Assembly: GCF_000237925.1 (NCBI RefSeq)
Contig: NW_017386068.1
Span: 457,155 to 521,154 of the forward strand
Direction: 5' to 3'
DNA length: 64,000 nt
Source of the DNA: Schistosoma mansoni
Taxonomy: Eukaryota > Platyhelminthes > Trematoda > Strigeidida > Schistosomatidae
The notes beneath the pieces were generated by a model. It searched no databases. It was not told the DNA's origin and was given only the letters and a program-made list of their open reading frames with translations. The position numbers were made by a program, and so were the translations under genes. Below are positions 44,015-56,041 of this stretch, one piece after another (the stretch's first letter is position 1; each line of letters starts with the position of its first letter).

Positions 44015-46215
44015 ATGTGTGTTATACGAATGCTCGTAGTCTTCGGAATAAGATGTCTGAACTAAGTTTGATGGTAGACGACTTAAATCCGGATATAATT
44101 GTTATCACCGAAACTTGGCTCACTGTAGATATAGACTGTTCTCCAGTCATTTCAGGCTACATCTGTGTCAGAAGTGATAGAGTTAGAAGTCGCAAGGGAG
44201 GAGGCATAATATTATATATTAGGGACCACTTCCGCATTAACTCGATCGTATCGGAGGCGCATGTAAGTGGTACGTGTGAGGTAGTATGTTGTACAATTAG
44301 GTCTAGAAACGGGTTAGTGACGATAGGAGGAATATATCGTAGTCCGTGTTGTCTCGCTGACGACTTTATCCTAAAACACGTCTGTTCTTGGAGTAAAGCA
44401 GAATGTTGTCTCATCGTTGGAGATTTCAATGCACCCCATATAAACTGGATAGAGCTCACAGCTCCAGGTGGGGGTTTCGATAGCGTCCTTCTGTCATCAA
44501 TTATTCAATGTGCACTTGTACAATGTATCGTTAAGCCGACGCATATAGACTTGGAACATAATCCGTCATTGATAGACCTTGTCCTCACACACCACTGTGA
44601 AGATATCGTTGACATTCAACATCTTCCCCCACTGGTGAATAGTGACCATGTCGTACTTTCCTTTAAGTTCCGGATACATGGTATAGAATTTGCATCAGCT
44701 CCACCCCGTCCTAATATCTGGAGAGCTAATATTCCGGCAATCAGGGACTATGCTATCTCAATTGACTGGTCGGTCGATGCTGATGGATCGATTGATGATG
44801 CATGGAATAGGTTTAAGTCTACGTTCGAATCCGTAACTCAACCGTTTATCCCATGGTCAGCACGTAAGTTATCATATTGCCCTCCATGGATTAATAAGGA
44901 AACCCGGAAGCTGTTGAAGCGTAGGAAACACTTCTGGGACTTATTCTTGTCAACAGGTCAGGCATCATTTAAGTGCGAATATAAAAAAATCCGGAATATA
45001 TGTAAAAAGACCATAGCTGAATCCCGCACGGCTTACGAACGACAGTTGGCATACGATAGCCGTACCTGTCCGAAGCGACTGTTTTCGTACGTTAAAAGGC
45101 GGACGAAACGTAGTGATGGTATCCCCTCATTACTGTTAAGCGAAAATTCAGCTTTATTGGCTGAATCTGATCTGGCGAAAGCGGAGTTATTTGCTAACTA
45201 TTTCAGTGAAGTCTACTCTACGTGTAGTGTTACAACTACTTGTCCCGTTGACAATGAGATACCAGCCATAGGACCTTTACACGTGACAGAGGATATAGTT
45301 CTTCCTTTGATAACTAACCTAAAACCTTGTAAGATACCGGGCCCCGATGGGTTACACCCACGTTTGCTGTCGTCGCTTGCGGACATTATCTCAAGACCGC
45401 TCACGATGCTCTTCAACATGTCCCTTTCACAGGCTCAACTACCTAGAGACTGGAAAGACGCCATAGTTAGTCCTATATTTAAGGATGGTCAGAGACGGAT
45501 AGTATCTAACTACCGGCCTGTTAGCCTGACCAGTATAGTAGTTAAGTTACTTGAAAAATTAATTCGGGCTAAGCTACTGAGCCACATTGATTCGTACAAT
45601 CTGTTAACTCCCGAGCAACATGGGTTTCGTAACAAGCATTCATGCTTGACTAACTTACTCATTGCGAGAGAGGATTGGACAGCTGCACTAGACAACGGCC
45701 AGTCTGTCGACGTGATATTTATAGATTTTAGCAAAGCGTTTGATAAGGTTTCACACTTAGGTCTTATGCAAAAGCTCTCGAGCTTTGGTATAACAGGTGC
45801 TATACAGGAATGGATAGGAAGCTTCTTATGTGACCGCAGACAGAGAGTGAGAGTCAATGGAACTCTATCCGAATGGAAACCGGTCAAAAGTGGTGTACCC
45901 CAAGGCACCATCTTGGGCCCTTTACTTTTCCTTCTGTATATTAATGAACTACCTTTATTACTTAAGTCGTCGACGTTATTGTTTGCGGATGATGTTAAAA
46001 TCTGGAGAACAATAAGAAATGAGACTGATCGTTGTTATCTACAAGCAGATTTAGACGAATTAGTTAGGTGGGCTCATGATTGGGGCCTGGAAGTTAATTC
46101 TAGGAAGAGCGTGTTCATGCACATCGGGCACGATATTAGTTACCACTATACCATTAATGGTACATCTCTGCCACGCGTTCATGCGCATAAAGACTTAGGA
46201 GGAATGGATCACTGT
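43954..46215 (+). CDS. LINE ORF2: endonuclease-reverse transcriptase (3' truncated)
   Basis: Overlaps ORF1 by 61 bp in another frame, so translation must use reinitiation or frameshifting. Residues about 20-250 are an APE-type endonuclease (CYTNARSLRNKMSEL, ITETWL, IVGDFNAPHINWIE, NSDHVVLSF). The RT follows (IPGPDGLHPRLL, DVIFIDFSKAFDKVSH, SGVPQGTILGPLLFLLYINE, LFADDVKIW). The catalytic FADD is intact. The frame is open over about 750 codons, then becomes unrelated sequence just before the assembly gap. Confidence 0.9.
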
Positions 46216-46250
46216 TGGTACCCTGGATAAAACTGAAGCAAGGAGGAACA

Positions 46251-46450
46251 NNNNNNNNNNNNNNNNNNNNNNNNNNNNNNNNNNNNNNNNNNNNNNNNNN
46301 NNNNNNNNNNNNNNNNNNNNNNNNNNNNNNNNNNNNNNNNNNNNNNNNNNNNNNNNNNNNNNNNNNNNNNNNNNNNNNNNNNNNNNNNNNNNNNNNNNNN
46401 NNNNNNNNNNNNNNNNNNNNNNNNNNNNNNNNNNNNNNNNNNNNNNNNNN
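46251..46450. other. Assembly gap (200 N)
   Basis: Exactly 200 Ns, an arbitrary scaffold gap. The sequence on its left (46201-46250) no longer matches the LINE ORF2, so the join may be faulty. Confidence 0.99.
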
Positions 46451-46900
46451 TTACAGTAACGTACTGTACCATATCTTCACGGTTATTGATTCTTAAATGT
46501 CCGAAATTTAAAAAAAAATGATGAGAACTTTAATAAGTACTTGACCATAGTAATTGTATCAAGCTACTAAACATATCTTCGACCGAAAACTTTTAGAATT
46601 AGTTCATATGGTATATATGTATAGCCAGTATAGTTGATTAACCAGAAAAAGAAATTATAAAACTCGCCTGGGTTGCTTTTTGAATTCGTTGTATTTGCCA
46701 GTGTAAGTTGTACGAGTTTGAATAAAATCCTCAGCCATCGTTTCGGAATACCTAGCTTATGTGTCTAGTATTTAAAAAAAATATTTAACATAACACTTAT
46801 ATATCAAAGGTAAAAGTTCTGGGGAGTTGTATGTGAGGCGGAATGAAGAAAAAAAATTATTTTTAAGTAGATGCAGGGTCTGATTAGCTACGTGGTTAGA
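46451..46900. other. Unrecognised AT-rich stretch after the gap
   Basis: Lies downstream of the minus-strand integrase fragment, so it may be that element's 3' non-coding end or LTR. No match elsewhere in the window. Confidence 0.35.
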
Positions 46901-46901
46901 T

Positions 46902-47343
46902 TTATCCTGCAGTCGAAACTGTCAACATCCTTGACTGACTAATCGGATGTGCCCAGCGAGCCGTTTTAGTCATTTGTAAAGATTTATCATCTTTACATTT
47001 CGATTCCGTAATGGATTTGTCAGTTAAACGATCTAACAACACGTATGGTGGTTCATGATCTAAATAAGCCGGCTTTAGCCTATCAATACTTACTGTGTCG
47101 ATGTTTCCATGTTTTTCTATCACGAAATATTTAGCTTTTCTTGAGACGACTTTGAAAGGACCTTCAAATGGAGGACTGAGTGGTGCTTTTATTTTGTCAC
47201 ATCTTATCCATACGTGCGTGCAATTGCTTAGGTCTTTAGGTATATATACGGCGCGCGATTGTTCACGAGTATTAATCGGCTTAAGTTTAGACATGTGATC
47301 TCGTAGTTGATCTACATAATTTTCTATATTAAGTTTTTGACTG
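46902..47343 (-). mobile_element. LTR-retroelement fossil: integrase C-terminal piece
   Basis: A fragment of a Ty3/gypsy-type pol, minus strand. It has the GPF/Y module typical of the integrase end (PPFEGPFKVVSRKAKYFVIE, DTVSIDRLKPAYLD). The rest of the element is not seen. Its frame is continuous with the MAGUK segment upstream, making one open frame on the minus strand from 47528 to 46902. A different lineage from the larger gypsy fossil around it, judged by the divergent integrase tail. A fragment, not whole. Confidence 0.75.
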
Positions 47344-47797
47344 TTAGTATTAGGGTTAATAAATTCACCGTCATCCTCTTCTCCCACATCTAATTCTTTC
47401 GATGTATATGCAATAGCTGATGCATATCTCTCTCGATTGGCACGAATAAGCATATTACGTAAACTTCGACGACCAACTCCAGGAGCTCCAATTAAACAAA
47501 TAACAGGACGCTGGAAACCTGATACCATAGCAACTTCTTCATAAAGTACAATATCTTTAGTATCATAATTATCAGCATCTCTTGCACAAAATGGTATAGT
47601 GACCTTTTTCTTTCTACGTCTTGCAAGTCCACAAGCGAACGTTTTGTAAGTTAGCTCTTCTGGATTAGGCGCACTTTGAATAAAGGCTTTACGTCTTTCT
47701 TGTAGTACTATAGATGGAATTAGACCAGCACGACCATCTTGATTATGATGTCTTGCCTGCCACCAATAAGGATCTTCTTGTTTAAAAACTTGAAGTA
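47344..47797 (-). pseudogene. Inverted partial copy of the MAGUK SH3-hook-GK segment
   Basis: Read on the minus strand, this segment runs from ILQVFKQEDPYWWQ to EEDDGEFI and is base-for-base identical to about 49030-49433 of the + copy over the stretches I compared by eye, apart from a few differences in the first about 20 bases. It starts within SH3 and stops at the exon-like break EFI|VES. Its open frame continues without a stop into an LTR-element integrase tail (see 46902-47343). Confidence 0.8.
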
Positions 47798-47975
47798 TGC
47801 TTTTCCTACCTCATGCTAAAGGAAACTTTACAGAGCTTTTATATTTTTACTTTTGTGCAGGTTATGCATGATTGTTCAACACCCGAGTTCAGTACTCTGC
47901 GGCCTCTCTGTATAAAAACAATTCTATAGAATAAACTGCAATATACCGACGTCCAGAGCTATCTTCAGTTTTGTC

Positions 47976-49540
47976 ATGAAGCAAAGACATTCAGTAGCCG
48001 CCCTCAAAAAGGTCAAGAAAAATATTAAAAAACACTTCAACGATCAAGATGCTTCTGAACTCCACAAAGTGTTGTCGAAAAAATTGTTCGGGAATTTAGT
48101 AGAGATATTTGATCTAATATCTTATCCTTGTGAACAAGTACCAAATGAAGATACAGATCTAAATGCTATTACCAAAGACTTAGTAGAAGCACTTTATGAT
48201 GGTCCATTAACTATTGATCCGTTGGATGTAGAAGCGAATGAATTAATTCAACTACTTAGTTCTCCAGTATGGCGTAGCTTTTCTACTGCATACACTGAAA
48301 TAACAACCAGCCACTTTGACATGCCTGGATTACCTGAAATAGCGTACATGACGTCGGGCCTGGGTGGTATTAATACAAATCTAGGAAGTTTGATGGCCAG
48401 TAAAGCATCTAATTTACAAGTGGCTGACAGAATTTTTGGGATGGCGTTATAAAAGATGATCGAAATGGACTTCCCAATGAACTATGTAATTCACGATCAA
48501 TTATGTATGGTGCCGGTAGTGAAAAAGTGTATACTGACTTGAGAAAAAATGAAGCTACACTTACTGGAGGTGGCGATGGTCCAGCATTGCCACCTGTAGA
48601 TGGTGCAGTAAAAATGATCGGGATTCAAAAGAACCATGGTGAAGATTTAGGTATCACTGTTATTCAACAACAATATATGTCTGCACATTATGGTTTAGTG
48701 AAGGAACTGGTAATTAAACGAATTTTAGCTGCTTCTCATGTTGAACAGCTGGATTTGCTACACGTAGGTGATGTGATTCGTGAAGTAAATGGAGTTCCAG
48801 TTGATAATCCTGAAGTATTACAGAAAGTATTAAAAAATGCATCTGGAAACGTCACACTGAAAATCATTCCTGGTTACCAATCAACTCCTATTTCTTCCCA
48901 ACTTTTTCTTCGAGCTCACTTTTCGTATGATCCGAAAAATGATAATTTGATTCCGTGCAAAGAAGCTGGTTTAAAATTTTCAGCTGGTTCTATCCTTCAA
49001 GTTCTTAAACAAGAAGATCCTTATTGGTGGCAGGCAAGACATCATAATCAAGATGGTCGTGCTGGTCTAATTCCATCTATAGTACTACAAGAAAGACGTA
49101 AAGCCTTTATTCAAAGTGCGCCTAATCCAGAAGAGCTAACTTACAAAACGTTCGCTTGTGGACTTGCAAGACGTAGAAAGAAAAAGGTCACTATACCATT
49201 TTGTGCAAGAGATGCTGATAATTATGATACTAAAGATATTGTACTTTATGAAGAAGTTGCTATGGTATCAGGTTTCCAGCGTCCTGTTATTTGTTTAATT
49301 GGAGCTCCTGGAGTTGGTCGTCGAAGTTTACGTAATATGCTTATTCGTGCCAATCGAGAGAGATATGCATCAGCTATTGCATATACATCGAAAGAATTAG
49401 ATGTGGGAGAAGAGGATGACGGTGAATTTATTGTTGAATCGAAAGCAAAAATGGAAATGGATAATTTGAAAAATAAATATCTTGAATTTGGTGAATATGA
49501 AGATAATTTCTATGGTACAAAATACGATAGTATTCGAGAA
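47976..49540 (+). pseudogene. Intronless MAGUK p55 (MPP2/MPP6-like) retrocopy, 3' truncated
   Basis: MAGUK p55 proteins are membrane-associated scaffolds. Uninterrupted by introns, the copy holds L27-type sequence (VEALYDGPLTIDPLDVEANE, LLSSPVWRSF), a PDZ domain (MIGIQKNHGEDLGITV, LLHVGDVIREVNG), SH3 (NDNLIPCKEAGLKFS, PYWWQARHH, RAGLIPS), a basic hook (RRRKKK) and the start of the guanylate kinase domain (ICLIGAPGVGRRSLRN, FGEYEDNFYGTKYDSIRE). GVGRRSL is typical of MPP2/MPP6. The copy ends at the GTGAGT following REV, so most of the kinase domain is missing. One frame change separates the L27 part (to about 48440) from the PDZ part (from about 48443), in a G run. Inferred to be a retrocopy of a spliced transcript; a single-exon host gene is less likely. 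Confidence 0.75.
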
Positions 49541-49735
49541 GTAGTGAGTAGGTCTTTATTTCGATCTTCGCGCAGTCACAGTGGAGCGTGGGATTATCTG
49601 TTCAGACAAACAAAGGCTCTCAACATTCCATATAAGATAGTAGGGAATATAACGCTTACAAAAGGTAAGGAAGTGAATGAATACTTGAACAATACTGTTT
49701 TAGCATATGCTTGGTTGTTTGGGGTCAACTCTTAA
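49541..49735 (+). other. Unassigned segment between MAGUK copy and gypsy RT
   Basis: Begins GTGAGTAGG directly after the MAGUK coding match, so it could be the start of an unspliced intron. Its open frame (AWDYLFRQTKALNIPYKIVG, EVNEYLNNTVLAYAWLFGV) is not recognised. Confidence 0.35.
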
Positions 49736-52347
49736 CCAACCAACCCGAGCTGTTACAACTTCGTCGAACAGCAAATTCATAGGCTTTAAAGCTCACACAA
49801 ACGCGTACCAAATCACGGGTGTATTTCATTCGCGTGACGATTTATTCCACGCTTTATTTCAGAAATTCCCCAGACTAACTAAACCTGTCGAGGAGACTCA
49901 ATCGGTGACCAATCGTGTGGTACACCACATAGTCACCCGCGGACCACCAGTCACGGCAAAACCTCGCCGACTGGCACCGGACAAATTAGCTTTCGCTAAA
50001 CGTGACTGAAAATTTACTAGCTACCGGTATTATTCGCCCATCTCACAGTCCTTGGGCCTAACCTCTCCACATGGTGCGAAAAAAAGATGGGGTTGGTTGG
50101 AGACCATATGGAGACTACCAAGCATTAAACGTAGTTACACGTTTCGGCAGTTGACCCGTCCTCCACATACATGACATCATGGCATCACTCAAGGGCACGA
50201 CTATTTTTTCCAATATCGATCTGGTACGAGCATATCGAGAGGTCCCAGACGCTCTTGAAGACATCGAGAAAAATGCTCTCACGACTCCCTTCGGTTTGTT
50301 TGAGTTCCTACGAATGACATACTGCTCAAACTTTCCAAAGGTTTGTCGATAGCATAGTACGAGACCTAGATTTTGTTCACGTCTATATTGATGACCTGTT
50401 AATCGCATCATCAAACGTAGGTGAACATTATCAGCACCTAACGCTACTATTTCAGCGCCTTTCGGATGACGGAATAATAGTCAACCCCGACAAATGTGAA
50501 CTTGGGATAACGGAAATAAAATTCTTAGGTCATGTTATTAAGCAAGAGGGTATTCTACCTTGTGAGGATAAAGTATGCACAATAATGGAGTACACTGTAC
50601 CGTCCACACTCGAGGAACTGAAGGCATTTCTCGGTCTGGCCAACTTCTATCGACGCTTCATCCTGCACGCGGCAGAACGGTTACGACCATTAACCGACTT
50701 CTCCGTAATCCACGCAAACTGGAATTGAAAGACTCCGTGCGTACGGCATTTTCAGAGATCAAAACGGCCCTAACTCAAACGACACTCCTCGCTCATCCTG
50801 ACCCATCAGCCACGCCTAGCATAGCGGTTGATGCATTGGATTTCGCCATAGGAGCCGTTATGCAACAGAATATCTTCGGGAGTTGGCAACCCCTCGAGTT
50901 TTTCTCAAGACGCCTCACTCCCACGGAGACGAAATATAACGCTTTTGGTCGCAAACTGCTAGCAGCCTACTGCGCCATCAAACATTTCCGGCACAGTAGA
51001 ATGTCGCAATTTCATCTTATTCACCGACCATAAGCCCTTAACGTATGCCCTGCATACCAAGGCTGACCGTTACTCACTACGAGAGTGCAGACATTTGGAC
51101 TATATCTCTCAGTTCACGACAGACCTTCGTCACGTCGAAGGCGAGTCGAACTATGTCGCAGTTGCTCTGTCACGTATCCAAGTGAATGCAGTTACCACGG
51201 AGTAGCAATAAGTTCGGCGAATCAGACTACGTCCAGCGACTGTCTGCATTTATGCGAACACTGCCTCCGGTGTTAACTCGTATACAACATCGACAGGTCA
51301 CTCTTCCTCGAGAGTTATCTATCTGTTCACATGTTTTCATACGAGTAGATTCGGTACGCAAACCTCTGCAGCAGACTTACGAAGGGCCTTTTCACGTGAT
51401 TTCCCGTCACGAATAGACCATCAAGGTTGGTCGACGTGGCCGCGTAGAGATAGTCAGTATTGTTCGTCTCAAGCCAGTACACGTCGATGACAGTGCCCTA
51501 CCCGATAAGCCGAGAGTCAACGCTAGACCCATAAAAACTTCTAGCGGGATCTCTACATCCACTTCGAATCCCACGCTAGACACACCCGAGGCCTCATTCT
51601 CACGTCCCAGTTAACAGCACGTGTCATCTGCACTGTCTACGATGAGACTTCAGTCTCACATCCAGACCATCAGACCACACCGCTCTTGACTGCGGGTGAG
51701 GTTGCAGGCTCACGAGGTACGAACGAGACTACCGTCTCACGTTTCGATCGCCGAGTACGCCTACCCGTACGCTTTCGCGACTAACCTCACAACCAACAAC
51801 GGATACGGCATAGGACCTTATCCCTATATTACATGCATGCTACACTTTTATCTTTTTCTTTGACTTTTTTATTTATCCTGAGTCAACGCCTCCGAACATT
51901 GTCGTACTGGTATCGTCGACTTCAGTCAACCTTGGCGAAAGCTGGCCTGATCACCACGCTTTAATCAATGCACTCAGTCGATTTCGCTGGCTCCAATACG
52001 TATGGTATGCATTTGGTCCCCAACGTGGTTTTTATGGTCGCACCTGGTTTCTTGGCTCAATCTCGTTTCGTCCTACGTCTGCAGCGTTTCTGGTCCGGAC
52101 ATCTACGACGCAATCTTCAGATTCCGGATACAAACCATTCTGGTGTAGCACGCTAACCCAAGCAACAAATACATTACGTTTCTCCTGGTACCGTTCTACG
52201 TCGAAGACCTTCGGTTGCAACTCCAGGATAAACGACCGCTTTCTGTTCTGCCAACATCTTCACCCTACAATCGCACGTCTCGCGATCAGTCCCACGAACG
52301 AAACCGCTACTCATCGAAAGTGTAAACCCTTTCTAGTCGGGGGCTTC

Positions 52348-52703
52348 TGTAATGACCTACTTTTCTCAACGAGAACGCGGTTGGTGTAATGAAAACAATT
52401 ATTATTATAACCGATTGTACCAGTGATTGTTTTACTGTACTCGTTTCGTTTAACTGTATCAAAACCACTTTCGTCCGTTGTCCATCTTGTTCGTTCGAAC
52501 TATCGTATGCTATGTCCTTTTACCTGTACTCTTTGGCATGTCACGGTATTCTTTTGATACCACGAGATGGCCAATAAATATACTTTATCTGGACCAATTA
52601 CAGCCTTCTGGTTTTCGAACTATTGAAGGAACCAAGTCGTTATCTGGCGCGTAATCTTATTGTAGTTGTGATCATAGACAATCGCAACTCCACGCCATCA
52701 ACA
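52348..52703 (+). repeat. 3' LTR of the gypsy fossil
   Basis: 356 bp, TG...CA ends (TGTAATGACC to GCCATCAACA), preceded by a G-rich tract (GTCGGGGGCTTC). The last about 100 bp (from GAAGGAACCAAGTCG to the end) match the remnant at 41520-41604, and the whole length matches a solo copy on the minus strand at 57032-57405. AATAAATATA occurs about 130 bp before the end. Confidence 0.8.
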
Positions 52704-53309
52704 GTCTTCGAAAACTTGAGGATAAGTCATCAGTAGCATTACATGCATCAGAAGGGGGACATATGATCAACTTCAAAGAGACGAAAACACTCCAGAAGTG
52801 GTTTGGAGTGCATAAGAATAAATTGACAACAGAAGTGTTGTATATATGGACTGGCTAGAATAGCCTGAACAGAAAAGATTGAATTCAACTAGCTACCACT
52901 TGACAAGTGCTTATTAACGATTAATTTGCTTCTTATATCTTATATCAACTCTGTTTGTTGGAACAAAAGCTAATTTGACAGTCTTAACATTATAAATATG
53001 TATTCAATGATTCGCTGTTCCTCCCTCTTTACATACACATCGACATTTTTGAAAATATCTTCAATTTGTACTCTTAGTTTTAACAAACAAAATGACTAAT
53101 ACTCATTCACTAAATATCAACTATGAATAACATTAAGTCATATATACACTCATATATTATCACATTGTGAACTTTCCACATGGTTCACATCTTCCGAACT
53201 CATGCTACCCTACTTACTGAAATCAACATAAACATTGTTTTAAAATCTCTATCATATTCAAACACAAATGTACGAACATAGGATATTCATCTAAATAAAT
53301 TCTCTTCAT
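52704..53309. other. Intergenic, nothing recognised
   Basis: Follows the 3' LTR; AT-rich, no ORF or repeat landmark. Confidence 0.5.
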
Positions 53310-53505
53310 AAGCAAAGGTGGGTGGCGGCTGGCAGTGGAATCCAGGACGCGTTTTTTGTCCCATTTGGGACTCGTCAGCTGGATATACTTGCATCTCAGA
53401 CTTGTTGTTACTCACTCCTGGACTCAAACCCAGTATCGCCAGCTTCAAACACCATCACGTTATTCACTCAGCTACTAAGTCCTGATAGCCACGTGCTTGT
53501 GTAAT
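53310..53505 (-). mobile_element. Hammerhead SINE family A (SMα-like)
   Basis: Full-length minus-strand copy: head TATCAGGACTTAGTAGCTGA, B-box GGGTTTGAGTCC, CTGACGAGTCCCAAATGGGAC, and CGCGTCCTGGATTCCACTGC. The CTGACGA arm and the cleavage triplet GTC are kept, but GAAA reads AAAA, which should abolish activity. Confidence 0.82.
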
Positions 53506-54811
53506 CGGAAGATACACACAAACAATACCAAGTGAATTTAAATTCTCTTCAGCTTTCATAATTATTTATTCAAATTAATAATTTAATATGTGATCAGGTT
53601 TATGGCAAAATAAATCGTTTAAAGTCATGGAAAATGAGAATTTAATTTTATGGGTCAGATGATAGAGCGAGAGAGATAATAATACAATAACAAATGCGAT
53701 CAGATGTTTAGTGTATGACTATGGTAAAAGTATGTTAAACTGATGGCCTTGAGTTAGCTGATCAGAATTAAGGTAACGACTCATGTATTGCGCTTCAATT
53801 TTACAGTGAAGTGGTAGATAACATGTGCTTTATTATTAGACAAATGCAAATTGACAATATTTGGTTCCTAACATGTTTAAAATCAATGAAAATATCTACT
53901 GTACAATCAAAAGTTGAGTTTCAGATGGATGGTACTTGGCTTTGTGGACCATCAACATTGATGGTCTATGTCGAATGATCGGAGGCCTACTCGAGTTAGA
54001 CGGGGACGGTGTAACGAATAAGTTAACTTCGAAGTTACACCTCGCGACCAGCACCTTATGTGGATTGCCCCATCGACGTATTAAGGGATCATGGGTGCTC
54101 TGAAGACTGTACAGCACAAAGGACGTTATTACAAGAATATATTAGTTAGGGTAGATACAAGCGAAAGTACAACCACTGCCGCGTGGGCCAGTCAATGGCG
54201 TATGATTGATTGATGCGCGTTGACTGTCTTTGACCTTGACAAGGATCGATGATCTGTTCGATATTCAATGACTCAACTGCCGGATGATTTGGCTAGGGTT
54301 CAGTGACATTTCACTGGCCCTACAGCTTAAATGGTATAACATATCTGCTATTAGGGCAATTTGTATTCTAAAGTACTTGATGTCGTTACTCCCACTTTAA
54401 ATCTCATCCCTAAGTTTCCCAAGTTTGTAAACAGAAGGGTAGCAGGACGTTGCATTATAGCCGATGTCAACTCGTGTAGAAACCCTGATCCCAAATTGTA
54501 AATCTAACTCGCAACTCCAGCTTAGCTCTTAAAACTTAACTCTGATTATTTTGCTTTATGACAGATGTCAGTTGATGACGAATTTTACCGAAGATGAAAG
54601 TTATATGAATTCAATAAGAAATAATAAAATGGTTTGAGTACTAGGCAGATTAATGTGTTCGGGAGTTTAACTGCAATGAGGTAAATCTTCAACGTATTCA
54701 TAACTAATATGAATGTTGACTTACTATAGAACAAAAAGATTTATCCACGGAACATTTATACTTATACATATCATGTTGTTCAAAGTAACAAATATAAAAG
54801 AACATTCACTC
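53506..54811. other. Intergenic, nothing recognised
   Basis: Only a short GC-richer patch (53985-54090) stands out; no family recognised. Confidence 0.45.
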
Positions 54812-54922
54812 CCAGAGTGAACATCAACTCTGAGATGCAGGTACATCCAGCCGACAAGTTCCAAATAGGACGAAATGCGCTTCCTGGATTCTACTGCTAG
54901 CCACTATCCATCTTTGCTTATA
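54812..54922 (+). mobile_element. Hammerhead SINE family A, 3' half
   Basis: CCCAGAGTGAACATCAACTC, GATGCAGGTACATCCAGCCG, TTCCAAATAGGACGAAATGC, TGGATTCTACTGCTAGCCAC. The head is missing and both core arms carry changes. Confidence 0.75.
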
Positions 54923-55034
54923 AATATAAAAGTAGTTAGTATGTTATTAGATACATTTGAAAATGTTTCTGTAAGGTGACATAGCGTTAGAAATACTTCC
55001 TTTCAAATCGCGGCAAAAATATTGGCATGATTTG

Positions 55035-55410
55035 GCACAGCATTGGGAAGATGGTAATGATAAGATGGTGGTTGGAGGTGCTCAACAGAAAACCATGGCC
55101 CCGGGTTTCGTGCTACTTGGCACTCGTCAGCAAGGTGTACCTGTAATCTTGAGGGAACTGGTGCTCCCTGACGGATTCGATCCTGTGTCACTCAGCTTCA
55201 CCGTCAGAGATGTTACCACTGAGCTACTCGGGCCGCGACCGACCTCCTGTAGGACTGATATGTAATCTCAACATAGTGCACGCAGTGTCGAGCCACCTAA
55301 ACTAGTGGCCACATTGTAACTTGGTCAATAGCATTTAATCAACACTAAGAAGGACTTGACACGCATGACATTGATCACCACCCAGTGATCAATCAATTGT
55401 GAAATGCTAA
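55035..55410 (-). mobile_element. Hammerhead SINE family C
   Basis: Minus strand: leader TGATCACTGGGTGGTGATCA, tRNA-like head with canonical A box (TAGCTCAGTGG) and B box (GGATCGAATCC), then CACCTTG-CTGACGAGTGCC, AAGTAGCACGAAACCCGGGG and the tail CACCTCCAACCACCATCTTA. Core arms CTGACGA and GAAA are intact; the cleavage triplet reads GGC. Confidence 0.75.
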
Positions 55411-56041
55411 TGATGAACACTGTACTTTAAAAGCATTCAATAGATAAGTTAAACCATTCGCTTTACAGTCTGGTTTCGTTTCATTTGAGGAAGATTCGGA
55501 GTTCAAAATTAATGATTGTCAGTACTGTTACACTATGTCTTCACACTTAACGATACTCTCAGTCATGTTAGGTTTTGGTGTAATTTGACAAGTGAGTTTA
55601 AATTATTTCTGATGTAGTTCATCAGATTTGTAGTACATGATAGTATTTCTGTATGTCTATGCAGTCCTAAGTTAGAAACCTCTGACCCTGTTTGGATGCA
55701 AACTATGGTTAGCATAGAATTCGTCATCATACTTGATGGGTGAAGACCAAAATTGTCTGAGGGTTCACAGATTTATAAAAAAAAGTAGCAAGCCAACAAT
55801 AGCATGTATTCATGAGTCAATATTCAACGTTGTATTATTATTCAGATTGTTCTTGAAATTTTGTCAGATCGCATAGTATCCTTATCACAAACATCTTATG
55901 TTTCTTCATTTTCACTAGTGCCTTTAGTATTTCTTAGGAAGGTATGGTTTATGAAATTAAAATGGTTAAAAGAATGGTAATAACGTTATACATTTGATCT
56001 TCCTCACTCATTTGTTACGTTCACTGATCCATTTGTAATTT

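Larger units (their letters stand above)
42530..46250 (+). mobile_element. CR1-type LINE with PHD-finger ORF1, cut by assembly gap
   Basis: Starts near 42530 in gypsy gag sequence with about 240 bp of AT-rich 5' UTR, then ORF1 and an overlapping ORF2. Both ORFs are open as far as they go. It lacks the RT C-terminal region, 3' UTR and tail, because sequence after HKDLG (about 46200) departs from the family and runs into 200 Ns. More recent in look than the 36114 copy, whose ORF2 is broken. Confidence 0.88.
41500..52703 (+). mobile_element. Ty3/gypsy LTR retrotransposon fossil with nested insertions
   Basis: An old, broken element. Parts: 5' LTR remnant (about 41500-41604), gag-like region (41962-42417, with EERLRTLLARHPMGDAKPSH), reverse transcriptase and RNase H regions (about 49800-51040), an integrase end with the GPF module (about 51240-51530), and a 3' LTR (52348-52703). 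Protease, the start of RT and most of integrase are not seen. A CR1-type LINE and the MAGUK segments lie between gag and RT. It carries many breaks and looks ancient relative to the LINE within it. Confidence 0.8.

Noticed and set aside
47976-49735. A working host MAGUK gene
   Set aside because: It is cut short in the kinase domain, lacks introns, has a frame change, and no remaining kinase exon is seen downstream in the window.
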